Positions 41,991 through 51,630 of a stretch of 64,000 nucleotides of DNA are shown here, in pieces; positions within the stretch are counted from its first letter, which is position 1; each line of letters opens with the position of its first letter. The notes beneath the pieces are model-generated. The model was not told the DNA's origin, did not search any database, and saw nothing but the letters and a program-made list of their open reading frames with translations. The DNA comes from an uncultured Marivita sp. (GTDB lineage: Bacteria > Pseudomonadota > Alphaproteobacteria > Rhodobacterales > Rhodobacteraceae): positions 930,001 through 994,000 of the forward strand of contig NZ_CANKYW010000001.1 of assembly GCF_947488135.1 (NCBI RefSeq), given 5' to 3'. The position numbers and the translations under genes are program-made.

Positions 41991-42458
41991 TCAATCCAAC
42001 TGCTCAAGCTGCGCATTGAAGCTGAGGGTGACGGGCCGGGTCGCTTGTTCGGGCCCGCCGGTGATCTCTCCGGTGACGGTGCCTGCAACGGCAACAAGCT
42101 CGCCTGAAAGCTCGAAGGTATCGAGTTCTAGCGTGAGGCTACTCTCATCACCTGCCCAGTTGCGCCCCATGTCGCGTGCGAAAACGATGTCGAGTGTCAC
42201 TTCACCCGGGTCCGGCAGTTCGCCGTTGAACGAAAGCGTCAGCATGATCGGGCCCTGTTCGCTCTCCATCTGCGTGGCCGCCAGCGAGACATCGGCATAT
42301 GTGCCGATGATCGTGGCACCCGAAAGATCGGCGGAGACCGGAAGTTCGACCGGTACGTCCCCGAAGCTGCCGGTGACGAGCCCGCCAGGGTCCTGTGCCA
42401 CGGCGCTTCCTGCCAGAAGGCCGACCGAAAGACACAGGACGTGCGAAAATCGTGGCAT
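41991..42458 (-). CDS. Secreted hypothetical protein, 155 residues
   Basis: The first gene of the leftward envelope operon. ATG 42458 gives MPRFSHVLCLSVGLLAGSAVA-QDP, a Sec signal; ATG 42467 is an alternative. The mature part is beta-rich and acidic (SADLSGATIIGTYADVSLAATQ, VTLSFNAQLEQLD). No recognised family. The following genes are packed without gaps, so all are probably made from a promoter in 42459-42714. Confidence 0.65.
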   Translation of the reverse strand: MPRFSHVLCLSVGLLAGSAVAQDPGGLVTGSFGDVPVELPVSADLSGATIIGTYADVSLAATQMESEQGPIMLTLSFNGELPDPGEVTLDIVFARDMGRNWAGDESSLTLELDTFELSGELVAVAGTVTGEITGGPEQATRPVTLSFNAQLEQLD

Positions 42459-42714
42459 GTGAATCATTGGACCTATCCGGTTGGTTGCAGGCAAAGATTA
42501 GACGCGAAATCGACATCTCGCCAAGTTCATTTGACGTGGGCGCATTGTATTTTGGCGTGCCACCTGAGAGTGGACGCGCAGATCGCGAAGCGATGCGTGG
42601 CACGAGATCGCCACAGCGATCACTGTCACCGAGGGGCAGCCGCAATTCCGGAACGTGTTGATGCGCGATCGGGCTCACAAGAGCCTATCGTCGTACCCCG
42701 CGCCAGTTGCCAAG

Positions 42715-43548
42715 TCAGGATGGCTCATCGCGCGGAACGACCCCGGTCACCGCACCCTCGCGCGTGAACATTGTCTTGCGGTTCAGCCACACCACGACGA
42801 CCGCCACCACGACGAGGATGCGCGTGTCCCAAGGCTGTGCGTCGGGCCAGAACGGTATGATCAATTGCCAGTGAAATAGCATCGGCAAAAGCAGACTTCC
42901 CCGCGCGCTATTGAAGATCGGCGTCACCAGGATCGCAAGGGTGACGTTGCCGATGAAAAAGGGCAGGAACGACCAGTTCTCATAGACGACGCCAGCTAGG
43001 TAGAAGGCGGGCAGATGCCAGACGCCCCACGTCGCCCCAAGGATAGCCCCGGCCCAGAAGGGGGCCACATGGCGTTGCAAGAGAGGCTGCGCGACGCCGC
43101 GCCAGCCGAACTCCTCCATCGGGCCGAGAAACAGCATCATGAACATCAGTGCGACCATGGCACCCAAGCCCTCGGGCGGAATCGGGGCCAGCAGCGGTCC
43201 GCCCTTGATCACCGACCCAGCCATGAAGACGACCGGGATGCCCACGAGGATGAAGGCCCACCAACCGGGGGCGCAGCGCCAATAAAGGAGTCGCGACAGG
43301 AAAGCACGCAGGCCCGTCATTCCGCCAAACGCGAGAACGAGCAGAATGCCCGTAATGCCGGGCGCCCATGTGGCGAGGAAGTACAGTGGGTGGCTGCCGC
43401 TCATCTCGCCGAAGGTCGCTGTCGCCTGGTCAGGAAAATAGATGTAGCTACCGATCACGCTCCATGTGACGCCGAATGTCAGAACGACGAAAATCGAGAG
43501 AGCGTAGGACGGCAAGCTCGGTTTCGGACTGTTTGCAACAATAGGCAC
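42715..43548 (-). CDS. CPBP-family intramembrane metalloprotease
   Basis: A 277-residue protein with eight or so membrane helices. The active-site motifs of the CPBP (Rce1/abortive infection) family are present: EEFGWRG in one helix and ATWGVWHLPAFY plus LLLPMLFHWQ in later helices, which carry the Glu-Glu-Arg and His residues for metal and catalysis. It likely cleaves membrane proteins or prenylated/peptide substrates. It stands alone, with 463 bp of apparently empty sequence before the next gene. Confidence 0.85.
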   Translation of the reverse strand: MPIVANSPKPSLPSYALSIFVVLTFGVTWSVIGSYIYFPDQATATFGEMSGSHPLYFLATWAPGITGILLVLAFGGMTGLRAFLSRLLYWRCAPGWWAFILVGIPVVFMAGSVIKGGPLLAPIPPEGLGAMVALMFMMLFLGPMEEFGWRGVAQPLLQRHVAPFWAGAILGATWGVWHLPAFYLAGVVYENWSFLPFFIGNVTLAILVTPIFNSARGSLLLPMLFHWQLIIPFWPDAQPWDTRILVVVAVVVVWLNRKTMFTREGAVTGVVPRDEPS

Positions 43549-44011
43549 AGGCGAATCCTCCAGACGTCAACTGTAGTCTGAAATTGACCACAGTGTGATC
43601 GAACCCGCCTGGATTTTCACTGATCGCTCGAAGGCCCCATCCTCGCGTCATACGGCTTTTCTCCCGCCAAATGGCGATCTGGGCAAGCCAAGTGAATGCG
43701 CCGTCTTTGCGCTTTTGCATGTTAATTTAGATGGTGGGTATTCAGGTTATATTTCAGGAGCTTGCATTATCCCGTGTGCAGACTGTGTTTACGTTTCGAT
43801 AGCTTGGTTTCGCACCGCGTCGCACGCATTTCGGTTTCCCTCAGGTGGATCATCGATGCCATTCTGGCTGGCGACAGCCGGATGGCTCTTGTTTCGACTT
43901 TAAATTGATCTCTCGGGAATTAAGCGCGCAGTATCTGCGCCAACGATCGCTTGTTCGTTACACAATTGCGGCCCCGGACGGATGCCGGGGCCGGTCAATT
44001 CGCTTGCGTCG
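43549..44011. other. Intergenic region without a recognised gene
   Basis: 463 bp between the CPBP protease and beta-lactamase-fold genes. Short reading frames exist in several phases, but none has a good ribosome-binding site and recognisable protein together. Only the hairpin at 43970-43992 stands out. Confidence 0.5.
43970..43992 (-). terminator. GC-rich hairpin after the beta-lactamase-fold gene
   Basis: GGCCCCGG and CCGGGGCC form an 8-bp perfect stem with a 7-nt loop, 20 bp after the stop of the gene at 44012. The following bases on that strand are AT-rich but not a clear U-tract, so it may act as a terminator or as a transcript-stabilising end. Confidence 0.5.
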
Positions 44012-45799
44012 TCAGTCCCAGGCGTCAGGCCAGTAGTCGAGGTCCGAACGCAGGGCGGCATCCGCTACCGCGATGACGATCCGGTCCATCAGGTCCGACG
44101 CGCGTGCACCGGCGTCTTCCGGCAGATCGCTGGTGTTCGTGGCCAGCGCGATGTGGATCCCCTTGAGATTGCGGCCGCTTGCAGAGGAATAACTCGGCGG
44201 AAAGACGTTCACCCGGGCAAATCCGCCGCCGATGGATCCGGTGTGCCAGAGCTTGCCGTAGCTGTTCTTGAACGCCATCTTGTCCATCTCAGAGGAGGTG
44301 TATCGATTTGCGAGCTCTGTAGTAATCGCGAGAATACCTTGCGCCGAACTTGTCCAGCCCCCGGCCGCCAGACCGGTCGTGGACTGCTGGAACGGCAGCT
44401 TTGTGTGGCTTGATCCTGTGCGTCTGTAGGCAAAACTGTCATTTGCGTCGGGCGTCGCCTTCTGGGCGCGGACCTTGCCCTTCAACCCCATCGGTCGCAG
44501 GTACTGGTTGACGGTATAGTCTTCATAAAATGTGCCCGTCAGTTCTTCGATCAGAAGCGTGGTCAGCCCCATGCCATGGTTCGAGTACTTGTAATCATGA
44601 CCCGGATCCCAGAGCAGCGGCCGGGTGCTCAGGAAATGTCGATGGATAAGGTCATAGGTGACTTCGCCGCCTTCCAGAAGGGCCGGGAAGGTGCGCTTCG
44701 TCGCCTCTTCGTCGCCGCTGCCGGCGAAGCCGCTGGTGTGATCCATCAGGTGCTGGACGGTTATGTCATGATAGCGGTTGCGGAAACGTCCCTCGTAGGG
44801 GTGACTGTAATCATAGGGTGCGCGGCGGGCACCGAGGTCGCGCCGATGACCTGAGAAGGCCTTGCCGGTCGAGGCCCAGGCATAGACCGAGCCGTCGCGC
44901 GACATGCCCAGCCCCCGGATTCTGTAGCGTGTTTCGGCACCGCCGGGGATGGCGTAATGCTGGTACCGGAAATGCTTGCCCAGACTGTGCGAAATCCCCG
45001 CGCTCACCGTGCCATCGTCATAGAAAGCATAGGTCCGGCTGTCTGATTTGGAGATCGTGATGTCCAGCACGTCGTGAATGGATTTTCGGTCGCCGTCGAG
45101 GCCGGTCGGAAACGTCACATCGATGTCTTCGCGATGTGCGGCGAGATTTCGGGAGGCCCCGATGCTCAGGGTCCCGTCCATCCAGTAGGCATAGACCTTG
45201 CTGTCCGGCGCAATGGCCACCGCCCTGAGATCCCGTGGCCTCTTGTCTTCCGGACCGCGAAAACTGCGCGGTGGGAGGTGCGCATCGAGATCGTCCGAGG
45301 TGCCGACGCTTACCATTCCGTTATCGTACCATGTATAGACCTTGTCGTCCGGACCGATTGCCATGGCAAGGATCGGCTGAAACCGGTCGATGGAGACGCG
45401 CTGGTAGCTGTTGTATCTCTTGCCCAGAATGCCGCTTGCGCTGTAGACCTTGGCGCTCGTGGTCTTTCCGTTTTCGGCAAGCGCCTGCCATGTCGCGGGT
45501 CCGGAGATCACCGCCTTCGAGACCGAACCGATGCGGGTGCGAAAGTCATGGCGCATCGGGTGCGTCGCCGAACTGTCGCCCGCCTTGCGCGCGAGACCGA
45601 AGCCCTTGGAATAGAGCAGCCGTCCGTCGCGTGTCACCGCCACGGTCAGGCCGACGATGCCTTCGTTCTGTCGGAATGCCTCGATTTGGCTGTCGATCGC
45701 GTTCGAGAGATTGGCCGGCCCGAAACCGGACTGGGCCCAAACAGTACCCGGTGACAGAAGCGCCAGCGAGACCGCGATATGATGCAGAGGTTTGAACAT
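44012..45799 (-). CDS. Beta-lactamase-fold serine hydrolase with inserted four-repeat domain
   Basis: A 595-residue exported protein (signal ending TVWA-QS). Catalytic motifs of the class C/beta-lactamase family are S92-V-S-K95, Y405-S-N407 and HTG in KLWHTGSIGGG, so a serine peptidase/esterase fold is present. Between motif one and the conserved VQHLMDHTSGF (about residue 348) lies a ~240-residue insertion where family members have only ~20. It holds four repeats of ~50 residues (about 143-174, 191-222, 244-276, 293-325), each reading like DxKVYxxxxDGTxSxGxSxxLxxH. These look like beta-propeller-type blades and may bind carbohydrate or the cell wall. Substrate unknown; a D-Ala peptidase, esterase or inactive relative are all possible. 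Confidence 0.8.
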   Translation of the reverse strand: MFKPLHHIAVSLALLSPGTVWAQSGFGPANLSNAIDSQIEAFRQNEGIVGLTVAVTRDGRLLYSKGFGLARKAGDSSATHPMRHDFRTRIGSVSKAVISGPATWQALAENGKTTSAKVYSASGILGKRYNSYQRVSIDRFQPILAMAIGPDDKVYTWYDNGMVSVGTSDDLDAHLPPRSFRGPEDKRPRDLRAVAIAPDSKVYAYWMDGTLSIGASRNLAAHREDIDVTFPTGLDGDRKSIHDVLDITISKSDSRTYAFYDDGTVSAGISHSLGKHFRYQHYAIPGGAETRYRIRGLGMSRDGSVYAWASTGKAFSGHRRDLGARRAPYDYSHPYEGRFRNRYHDITVQHLMDHTSGFAGSGDEEATKRTFPALLEGGEVTYDLIHRHFLSTRPLLWDPGHDYKYSNHGMGLTTLLIEELTGTFYEDYTVNQYLRPMGLKGKVRAQKATPDANDSFAYRRTGSSHTKLPFQQSTTGLAAGGWTSSAQGILAITTELANRYTSSEMDKMAFKNSYGKLWHTGSIGGGFARVNVFPPSYSSASGRNLKGIHIALATNTSDLPEDAGARASDLMDRIVIAVADAALRSDLDYWPDAWD

Positions 45800-45882
45800 T
45801 CTGAAAATCCTTCAAATCAATAGGTGTCGGCCTCTCCGGCCAGAGTGCCGCAGAGTTTTTACGTGCGTGGTGCTTTGACCTG

Positions 45883-46590
45883 TCAGCCCCTTTTCAGTCG
45901 TAGGCCGACCATCAGTCCGAGACCGCTCAGAAGCATCAGCAAAGGTGAGGGCAACGGAACCACCGGCACCGCGATCCCACTCACATCGAAGCGATAGGTG
46001 TTGAAATCGTCACCCTGGGCCCGTGCGAAAATACTGATCTGCCCGCTGTTCTCGAAGGCTGTCGCATCGGTCTTGAGCGCGATGGGATAGCTTTCCTCCC
46101 TCACGCCGCTGAACAGATTGTTGATCACAAGCGGAAAACCGAAGCCAAAATCAAGCGTTTCGCCGTCCGCAGAGCGCGACGCGGTGGTCGGTCCTCGGTC
46201 CCCGGGGGCGTCTGTAAGGTAGTTGGCGTCGATAGCGAAATTTCCTAAGCCGAACATCTCGACCCGATCCACCAGCAGGTTTCCCGCGGTCACGTTAGCC
46301 CCGAAAAGAATACGCGGCATGAAAACCATCGTGCCATCCACCGCCGACCTGACCACCCGGTTCTGCACTTCGAAGCGGGCAAACAGAAATGGAAGGTCCG
46401 GAACGCCGACGTTGGGTGTCGAGACAATCGTATCCTGTATGACGACACCGGCAAGTTCCGGGTTGGCAGCGGCAGTTGTGCCGGTGACAAGAATACTGTC
46501 TCCAGGGGCCAGTGTGGCTGCGCCCACCGCGCTCGCGGACAGGATCGCAGCGAGAGTGGACAGGGCTGAAAACCTGAAATGAAATGACAT
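45883..46590 (-). CDS. Surface protein with VPLPA-CTERM-like sorting signal
   Basis: A 235-residue protein with an N-terminal signal peptide (LSTLAAILSASAVGA). The C-terminus is PVVPLPSPLLMLLSGLGLMVGLRLKRG-like: a VPLP motif, one hydrophobic helix and a basic tail. That is the tripartite signal processed by exosortase-type enzymes in Rhodobacteraceae. The middle is beta-rich (TLDFGFGFPLVINNLFSG) and of unknown function. No exosortase gene is in the window. Confidence 0.8.
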   Translation of the reverse strand: MSFHFRFSALSTLAAILSASAVGAATLAPGDSILVTGTTAAANPELAGVVIQDTIVSTPNVGVPDLPFLFARFEVQNRVVRSAVDGTMVFMPRILFGANVTAGNLLVDRVEMFGLGNFAIDANYLTDAPGDRGPTTASRSADGETLDFGFGFPLVINNLFSGVREESYPIALKTDATAFENSGQISIFARAQGDDFNTYRFDVSGIAVPVVPLPSPLLMLLSGLGLMVGLRLKRG

Positions 46591-46755
46591 ATGTGCACCT
46601 CCGAAGTCTCAATCATGAAAAACACGCGCCGTCCGGCGTGCTGGTCAACTGTAGAGGGTGGAGGCGTGCGACACATGAGTACGAATACTCATTTTTCGCT
46701 CCAGCGGGACACTCGGGGGCGTGTCCGCGAATTGTCGCCGGTTCGGAAACCTTGT

Positions 46756-49383
46756 CTACGTGGGCAGGATCCAGGGTTCGCTCTGGCAACGCAGCACCAC
46801 ATCGACGCGATTGCGACACCGGAGTTTCGACAGGATCGACGCCACGTGGTTTTCCACCGTGCGACGCGAGCGGCCGAGATCACCCGCGATGGCGCTGTTG
46901 CTCTTGCCGTCCACAACGTGGCGCAGCACCTTCAGTTCTGCTCTGGTCAATCCATAGGGATGGGGTTTGGAGTCGCGCTTTACGGTCTGTCGTAGGGGAC
47001 CCAGCACACCGTCGAAATGTCGGCGCAGCGCGGCCCGGGCGGCACGGACGCCCATATCGCGGAAGGCCGCGTCGGCGTCAGCGATGGCCTTCCGGGACCC
47101 GGTGAAGGCCCGCGACCAGAGGGCGAGGTAACGCGACTGTTCTGCATCAAAGGCGGACTGCGCGTTGCCGAAGTCTCCCTTCGCCATCAAGCGGAACCCG
47201 GCAGGCAGAATATCGCAATCGAGACCGGCTATGTCTTCCCCCGCCAGTCGCGACCAGAAGAGAGCCTCGCCCCGTTTGCGCGGGCTGATCTGGTCAGGAT
47301 CCAGCTTCCGCAGCCAATCCAGCGCGTCGCGGGCAACCGTCGGGTCGAGGTGCAGCACGGCAACTTCGATCAACGCCACATTGACGGTGGTGAGGTATTG
47401 TGGCTCGTTGATCTTTCGCGCGTCCGCGAGCGCGTCTTGCAGGTGCTGCACGGCGTCTGGATGGCCCGTCCTGAGATGCGCGCGGGCCCGGATGATGATC
47501 GCGGGCATGCGCATCAGCAAGGTCTGGTTGTCCCGGCCGAGCACATCCTCCGCAACGGTGATCGCCTCGGAGTAGCGGTCCATCTCGAAGAGGAGATGCG
47601 CCTTGCGCCCGATCAGGTAGTAGGTCCAGGAATCGAGGTCATGCGCGGTGTCGAAGGCGATGCCTTCCTCAAGCAGCTCTGATGCCGCTTCAAGAGCGCG
47701 CGCTTCCACGAGGCATTCGGACAGGTTGGTGTAGACCCGGGCCGCCTGCTCGTGAAACCCGTGCGCGCGCGAGATGTCGAGGCTCTCGCGCAGTTGCGCT
47801 TCACCCATGGCGTCGCCCCTGAACATGCGCGCGGATCCGATGGTGTTCAGCGCATGTGCCGTGATCTCGCGCTCGCCGACTTCGGCGGCCAGAGCCAGCG
47901 CCTTCTCGCCCCATTCGATGGCCTCCGCCATCTGGTCCTGCAACATGTGGAACTGGGCGCGCAGCGCAAAGGCTTTCGCCTTCGCTGGCGAGGCGTCCTG
48001 GTTGTCGAGTACCGCGATGGCTTCGTGGATGTATCGCGTCGCGGTTTCCGCTTCTCCGCGGTACCAGTGCAGCCGCGACAGCCAGCGCAAGTTCTCGCCC
48101 ACCCGCTCCGCGTCACCGACCTCGCGCCACAGCGCGACGGCCTGGCTGCGCGCCGCGATGACCTCGTCGTTAATGCTCAGCGCGAGCCCAGCCTCGTAGG
48201 CCCAGGTCTCGTACATTTCCGCGGCAAAGGCCTTGGGCTGTCCGTCCAGATTGGGGAGCACGAGTGCAAGGTATTCCGCCGCCTCTCGGTGTGCCCCGAG
48301 GTTGGCGGCCTCGGTTGCAGCCCTCGGCGCATACGACAGCAGCAGATCGGTCCGATGTGCACCCAAGGCATGATGGATGATCCGGTCAATGCTGGCGTCC
48401 TCCGGCGATTGTGCCGTCAGGTTATCGAGGAAGAACGCGTGCGCGTCCCGCCGTGCAGCGGGCTGCATCCGGTCGTAGACCGCAAGCCTTGCCAACTCAT
48501 GTCGAAACTTGACATTCGACCCGACCGGCACGAGCAGCTTGCGCGCGACGGCACTGTCGCAATGCTGGGGGCCGTCCTCCATCTTGCGCAACTGATCGAA
48601 GGGGATGGTGCCGGGGCAGCAGGAGACGGTCTCCAGAAACCGGCAAAGTGGCGCAGGAAGGGCGTTCAGCCTCGCGTTGACCGCGTCCGCGACCGAGGCG
48701 GGAACGATCCGGTCATCCGCTGGGTGGTTCAGCACTTCGGTCAGGTAAAACGGGTTGCCGCCGGTGATGTCCCGCAACGCCTCTGCCGACAGCCTATTAT
48801 GCGTGCCCAGCCTTCGAACCGCGTCAAGTGACAGGGGTGCCAACGTGATCTGGGTTTTGCGCGATGCCGGAATTGCTCCGAGCGCGGAGCGTAGCGGGTG
48901 GTCGGGCCTTGCTTCATCGTCCCGGTAGCTGCCGATCAGCAGGACCTGCAATTGCGACAGCCGTCTTGCGATGTACTGTATCCAGTCGAGTGAGCGTTGG
49001 TCGACCCAGTGCAGGTCCTCGATCACCAGAACAATGGGATGATCCCTCTGCTGCAACCGATGGAGAAATCCCTCGAAGAGTTCAGCGTCGTCCAGCAACG
49101 GTCGGCTGCGATGGCTCAACGCGGTGTCCAGGTCCCGCACCGCCCCAAGTGGGCGTGGGGTCTGCAAGGGATCGCACAAGGCCAAGGCTGTGCGTGTCTC
49201 GTCAGGCAACGACGCGATAAAACTCTCGATTACGGTGGACTTACCAATCCCAGCTTCGCCGCGAATGAGAACGGCCTGCCCGCCGGTGACGCGCACCTTT
49301 GCAAACACCGTTTCGAGGGCGGAGATGCATCCATCGCGTTCGAGCATGGGAACAGTGCCCAGAGCCGTCCGGTTGCCGATCAT
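46756..49383 (-). CDS. Large LuxR-family regulator with AAA ATPase (MalT/LAL-like)
   Basis: An 875-residue protein from ATG 49383 (GGAG 7 nt upstream). The N-terminus is a STAND-type ATPase: Walker A IRGEAGIGKST near residue 40 and Walker B LVIEDLHWVDQRSLDW. The middle is helical TPR-like repeats. The C-terminus is a LuxR/GerE helix-turn-helix (LTRAELKVLRHVVDGKSNSAIAGDLGRSRRTVENHV). Large LAL regulators sense small molecules and switch on nearby operons. The likely targets are unclear; the surface-protein gene lies just downstream. Confidence 0.9.
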   Translation of the reverse strand: MIGNRTALGTVPMLERDGCISALETVFAKVRVTGGQAVLIRGEAGIGKSTVIESFIASLPDETRTALALCDPLQTPRPLGAVRDLDTALSHRSRPLLDDAELFEGFLHRLQQRDHPIVLVIEDLHWVDQRSLDWIQYIARRLSQLQVLLIGSYRDDEARPDHPLRSALGAIPASRKTQITLAPLSLDAVRRLGTHNRLSAEALRDITGGNPFYLTEVLNHPADDRIVPASVADAVNARLNALPAPLCRFLETVSCCPGTIPFDQLRKMEDGPQHCDSAVARKLLVPVGSNVKFRHELARLAVYDRMQPAARRDAHAFFLDNLTAQSPEDASIDRIIHHALGAHRTDLLLSYAPRAATEAANLGAHREAAEYLALVLPNLDGQPKAFAAEMYETWAYEAGLALSINDEVIAARSQAVALWREVGDAERVGENLRWLSRLHWYRGEAETATRYIHEAIAVLDNQDASPAKAKAFALRAQFHMLQDQMAEAIEWGEKALALAAEVGEREITAHALNTIGSARMFRGDAMGEAQLRESLDISRAHGFHEQAARVYTNLSECLVEARALEAASELLEEGIAFDTAHDLDSWTYYLIGRKAHLLFEMDRYSEAITVAEDVLGRDNQTLLMRMPAIIIRARAHLRTGHPDAVQHLQDALADARKINEPQYLTTVNVALIEVAVLHLDPTVARDALDWLRKLDPDQISPRKRGEALFWSRLAGEDIAGLDCDILPAGFRLMAKGDFGNAQSAFDAEQSRYLALWSRAFTGSRKAIADADAAFRDMGVRAARAALRRHFDGVLGPLRQTVKRDSKPHPYGLTRAELKVLRHVVDGKSNSAIAGDLGRSRRTVENHVASILSKLRCRNRVDVVLRCQSEPWILPT

Positions 49384-50366
49384 GGGCCGACTCCGGTAGT
49401 CGCTGCAACATCGCAGAAAGCTATCGAACCGATCTCCCTTGGCACCACAAGTCTGATCTTGGCCTTTTCCTAATTTCGTATCAGAACCGGACATTCTTTA
49501 CAACGGCAGCTTTGTTCCCCCGGGCTCGAGCCGACTCTTCGCTGCATGCCGTGACAGTGTCGGCTTGTCAGATTTCATGGGCGATGAGGATCGTTCAGCT
49601 TTGGGACCCTTCCGACTTGAGGTCTGAGGTGGGGCAGGTGTCAGACCCACCCGACAACCGGCGCCTGCTCATCTCTGTGCGGGGCAGGCTGGCGAATTGG
49701 ATACCGTTTCGACAGGGCAAAACCCACATTCGCCTGAAGACAATCAAAATGGGCTGACTCCGTACTTGGGAGATGCAGCGCAAAAATTTTAGGCGGGATC
49801 AGGGCCGACTTGGGGGTAGTGGTGGTCAGGAAACCGATCCTCCAAGGCACAAAAGCGCGCCGATGCCAATTTTTTTGCAGCTTCTTCTTTGAGATATTCT
49901 GCTTTCCGTTGATCTCATCAATGGTACCAGCGTTCTTTGCCCGGCTTCCATAACGCCCGGAAATCAAGCGCAATGTATAGCCCGCTACATGCCAATTTCC
50001 GGTGAAATTCTGGAGGCATTAATCGCTGGAGTAAGACTCTAACAGGGTCATGAAAATCAATCGTTCTCATTCAAAAGTGTCATGGATAAAGGACCGTTTA
50101 TAAACGAATGCAAGCAAGTGTTCTCTCGTTGAGCTGGCGTACAATGCCTTGGTTTTCTTGCGCAGAGCGCGATCTGAGAGGTTCCGCCGGCAGTCGCGCG
50201 CGCGTACTATATAAAGGGCGCAAGCAACGGCCACAAAAACGCTTGGGTAATGGGCAAAAAATCAGTTGTCGCGTTTAGCTCCCGATTTCAATTGAAGCAG
50301 TAAGCTGAAACTGAAGCGCTGGAATTTCACCTTAGCGCTTCACCAACGCCTCAAGATTCCTGGTCT
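49384..50366. other. Long intergenic region, mostly without genes
   Basis: 983 bp between the LuxR-type regulator and the integrase remnant, less GC-rich than its surroundings in its second half (49.8-50.3 kb). Reading frames present are short and lack support. It holds the left transposon-end motif (50274-50291). This compositional dip fits acquired DNA at the edge of the mobile region. Confidence 0.5.
50274..50291. repeat. Left-end repeat of the Tni-type transposon
   Basis: TTTAGCTCCCGATTTCAA is the inverted counterpart (one indel and one mismatch) of TTGAAACGCGAGCTAAA at 54731-54747. The pair brackets the tniA-tniB region and probably marks transposase-binding sites near the transposon ends. 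Exact ends and target duplication were not found. Confidence 0.45.
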
Positions 50367-50663
50367 TCACAGCCCTGCCGCTTTGGTCAGGTTCACCCGG
50401 AACCTGTCGCGCCTGCGCTGGTAGCGCCGGGTCATCTCGGCCGACGCATGTCCTAGGTGCTTTTGAAAATAGCGCTCATCAACCTCTGCCGACGAGGCGA
50501 GCCCGGCACGCAAGGAATGCCCTGAGAACATTGCCAACCGTTTGGCTTCCGGCAAATCGGATCTGACACCACTCTTAAGAACGGTTGCCTTGATCAGTCT
50601 TGCGACGTGCTTGTCGGAAAGGCGCGCCTCGAGGGCGCTTTTGCCGTCCCGCGAGGTGCGCAC
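50367..50663 (-). pseudogene. C-terminal remnant of a tyrosine recombinase/integrase
   Basis: 98 residues with the catalytic tail of phage-type integrases: HSLRAG (Arg), HLGHAS (His) and TRRYQRR (nucleophile Tyr). The same frame reads on upstream to about 50749, without a start, as VFVRTSRDG-like integrase sequence, but the N-terminal core and first catalytic Arg are missing. It therefore cannot work. It points upstream to the tniB end, so the lost part was removed when the transposon genes arrived or rearranged. Confidence 0.75.
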
Positions 50664-50747
50664 GAAGACTGGGCCAAAGCCTGGCGTGCCCCACCTCGTT
50701 GCCGTAGTCGCGCGCAGGTATGACTGTGATCTCGGACGCAGACTGGT

Positions 50748-51629
50748 TCACATCATTTCGCGGCGCAAAGGAGCATTTCGGCGTTTCGACAGAGCCGTAT
50801 AACCAAGAGTGGTGATGGTCGCTTCAGAAATGTGTTCCTCGCCGTTCCTTATCGCCTTGATAGCCGCGTTGCTCACGATATCGACGACCTCTCCGATCAA
50901 GCCCTCTGACAAATCATGGATGATCTCGGCCAGTGACGGTCGCGACAGGTCCGAGGCTCGGGCGAGAGGCATGCTGGTCTCAAGACTATCGAGGAGCGTC
51001 GCGAAATCCTCGTCATACGCCCATCTGGGAACAGGGATCGTATCGAACCGCGATCCCATTTCCTCGGTGTCGTGTACCGCGTCATAGACCGCAACCTCGC
51101 CAACCAGTACGGGCGAAATGTCGTGGACACGTGCGATACGGCGCAGGAACGAAAAGATAGCCTTCACGTCCTGTCGGCGCCCTCGAAGGGCGCTGTGAAA
51201 CTCATCGAAGATGAGCAGGCGGGGTTTCAAGCTGTCCAGCAAATGATCCACCTGCTCGCCCGCGCGCGACAGGCTCCGCCAACCAGATGCCTGAGGCGCG
51301 CGCAACCCGGCAAGAATGCTGGCATAGAAGTGAGACAGTCCGGCACCTTCTCGGGTCTGGATCACCCAGATCCTTTGACGTTCTGACTGCCGCAAATGTT
51401 CAATCGCAAAGCGTTCGGCGATCATCGTCTTGCCGTTGTGATAGGGGCCTGTCAGCAAGAGCCGTCTGGGACGCAAGGTTACTGGCCGATCGAGTAGCAG
51501 ACTCATGGCGTTATGGGCGCGACTTGCCACCGGATGGCTGATCCAACGGGCCGTCCGGATATGGGCGATGCGGCACGCGTCACCGGCATCAAGAAGTGAT
51601 GCGGCGGAGTCCAGGAGGTGATCAGTCAT
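50748..51629 (-). CDS. tniB: TniB-like AAA ATPase of a Tni/Tn5053-type transposon
   Basis: A 293-residue protein from ATG 51629, one base after the tniA stop. It has a Walker A-like LLLTGPYHNGKTMIAERFA and Walker B LLIFDEFHSALRG, with VGEVAVYDAV like other transposon ATPases (TniB/TnsC). It selects or activates target DNA for TniA. The gene looks intact, but tniA is broken, so the element is probably immobile. No tniQ or resolvase gene is seen. Confidence 0.82.
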   Translation of the reverse strand: MTDHLLDSAASLLDAGDACRIAHIRTARWISHPVASRAHNAMSLLLDRPVTLRPRRLLLTGPYHNGKTMIAERFAIEHLRQSERQRIWVIQTREGAGLSHFYASILAGLRAPQASGWRSLSRAGEQVDHLLDSLKPRLLIFDEFHSALRGRRQDVKAIFSFLRRIARVHDISPVLVGEVAVYDAVHDTEEMGSRFDTIPVPRWAYDEDFATLLDSLETSMPLARASDLSRPSLAEIIHDLSEGLIGEVVDIVSNAAIKAIRNGEEHISEATITTLGYTALSKRRNAPLRREMM

Positions 51630-51630
51630 T

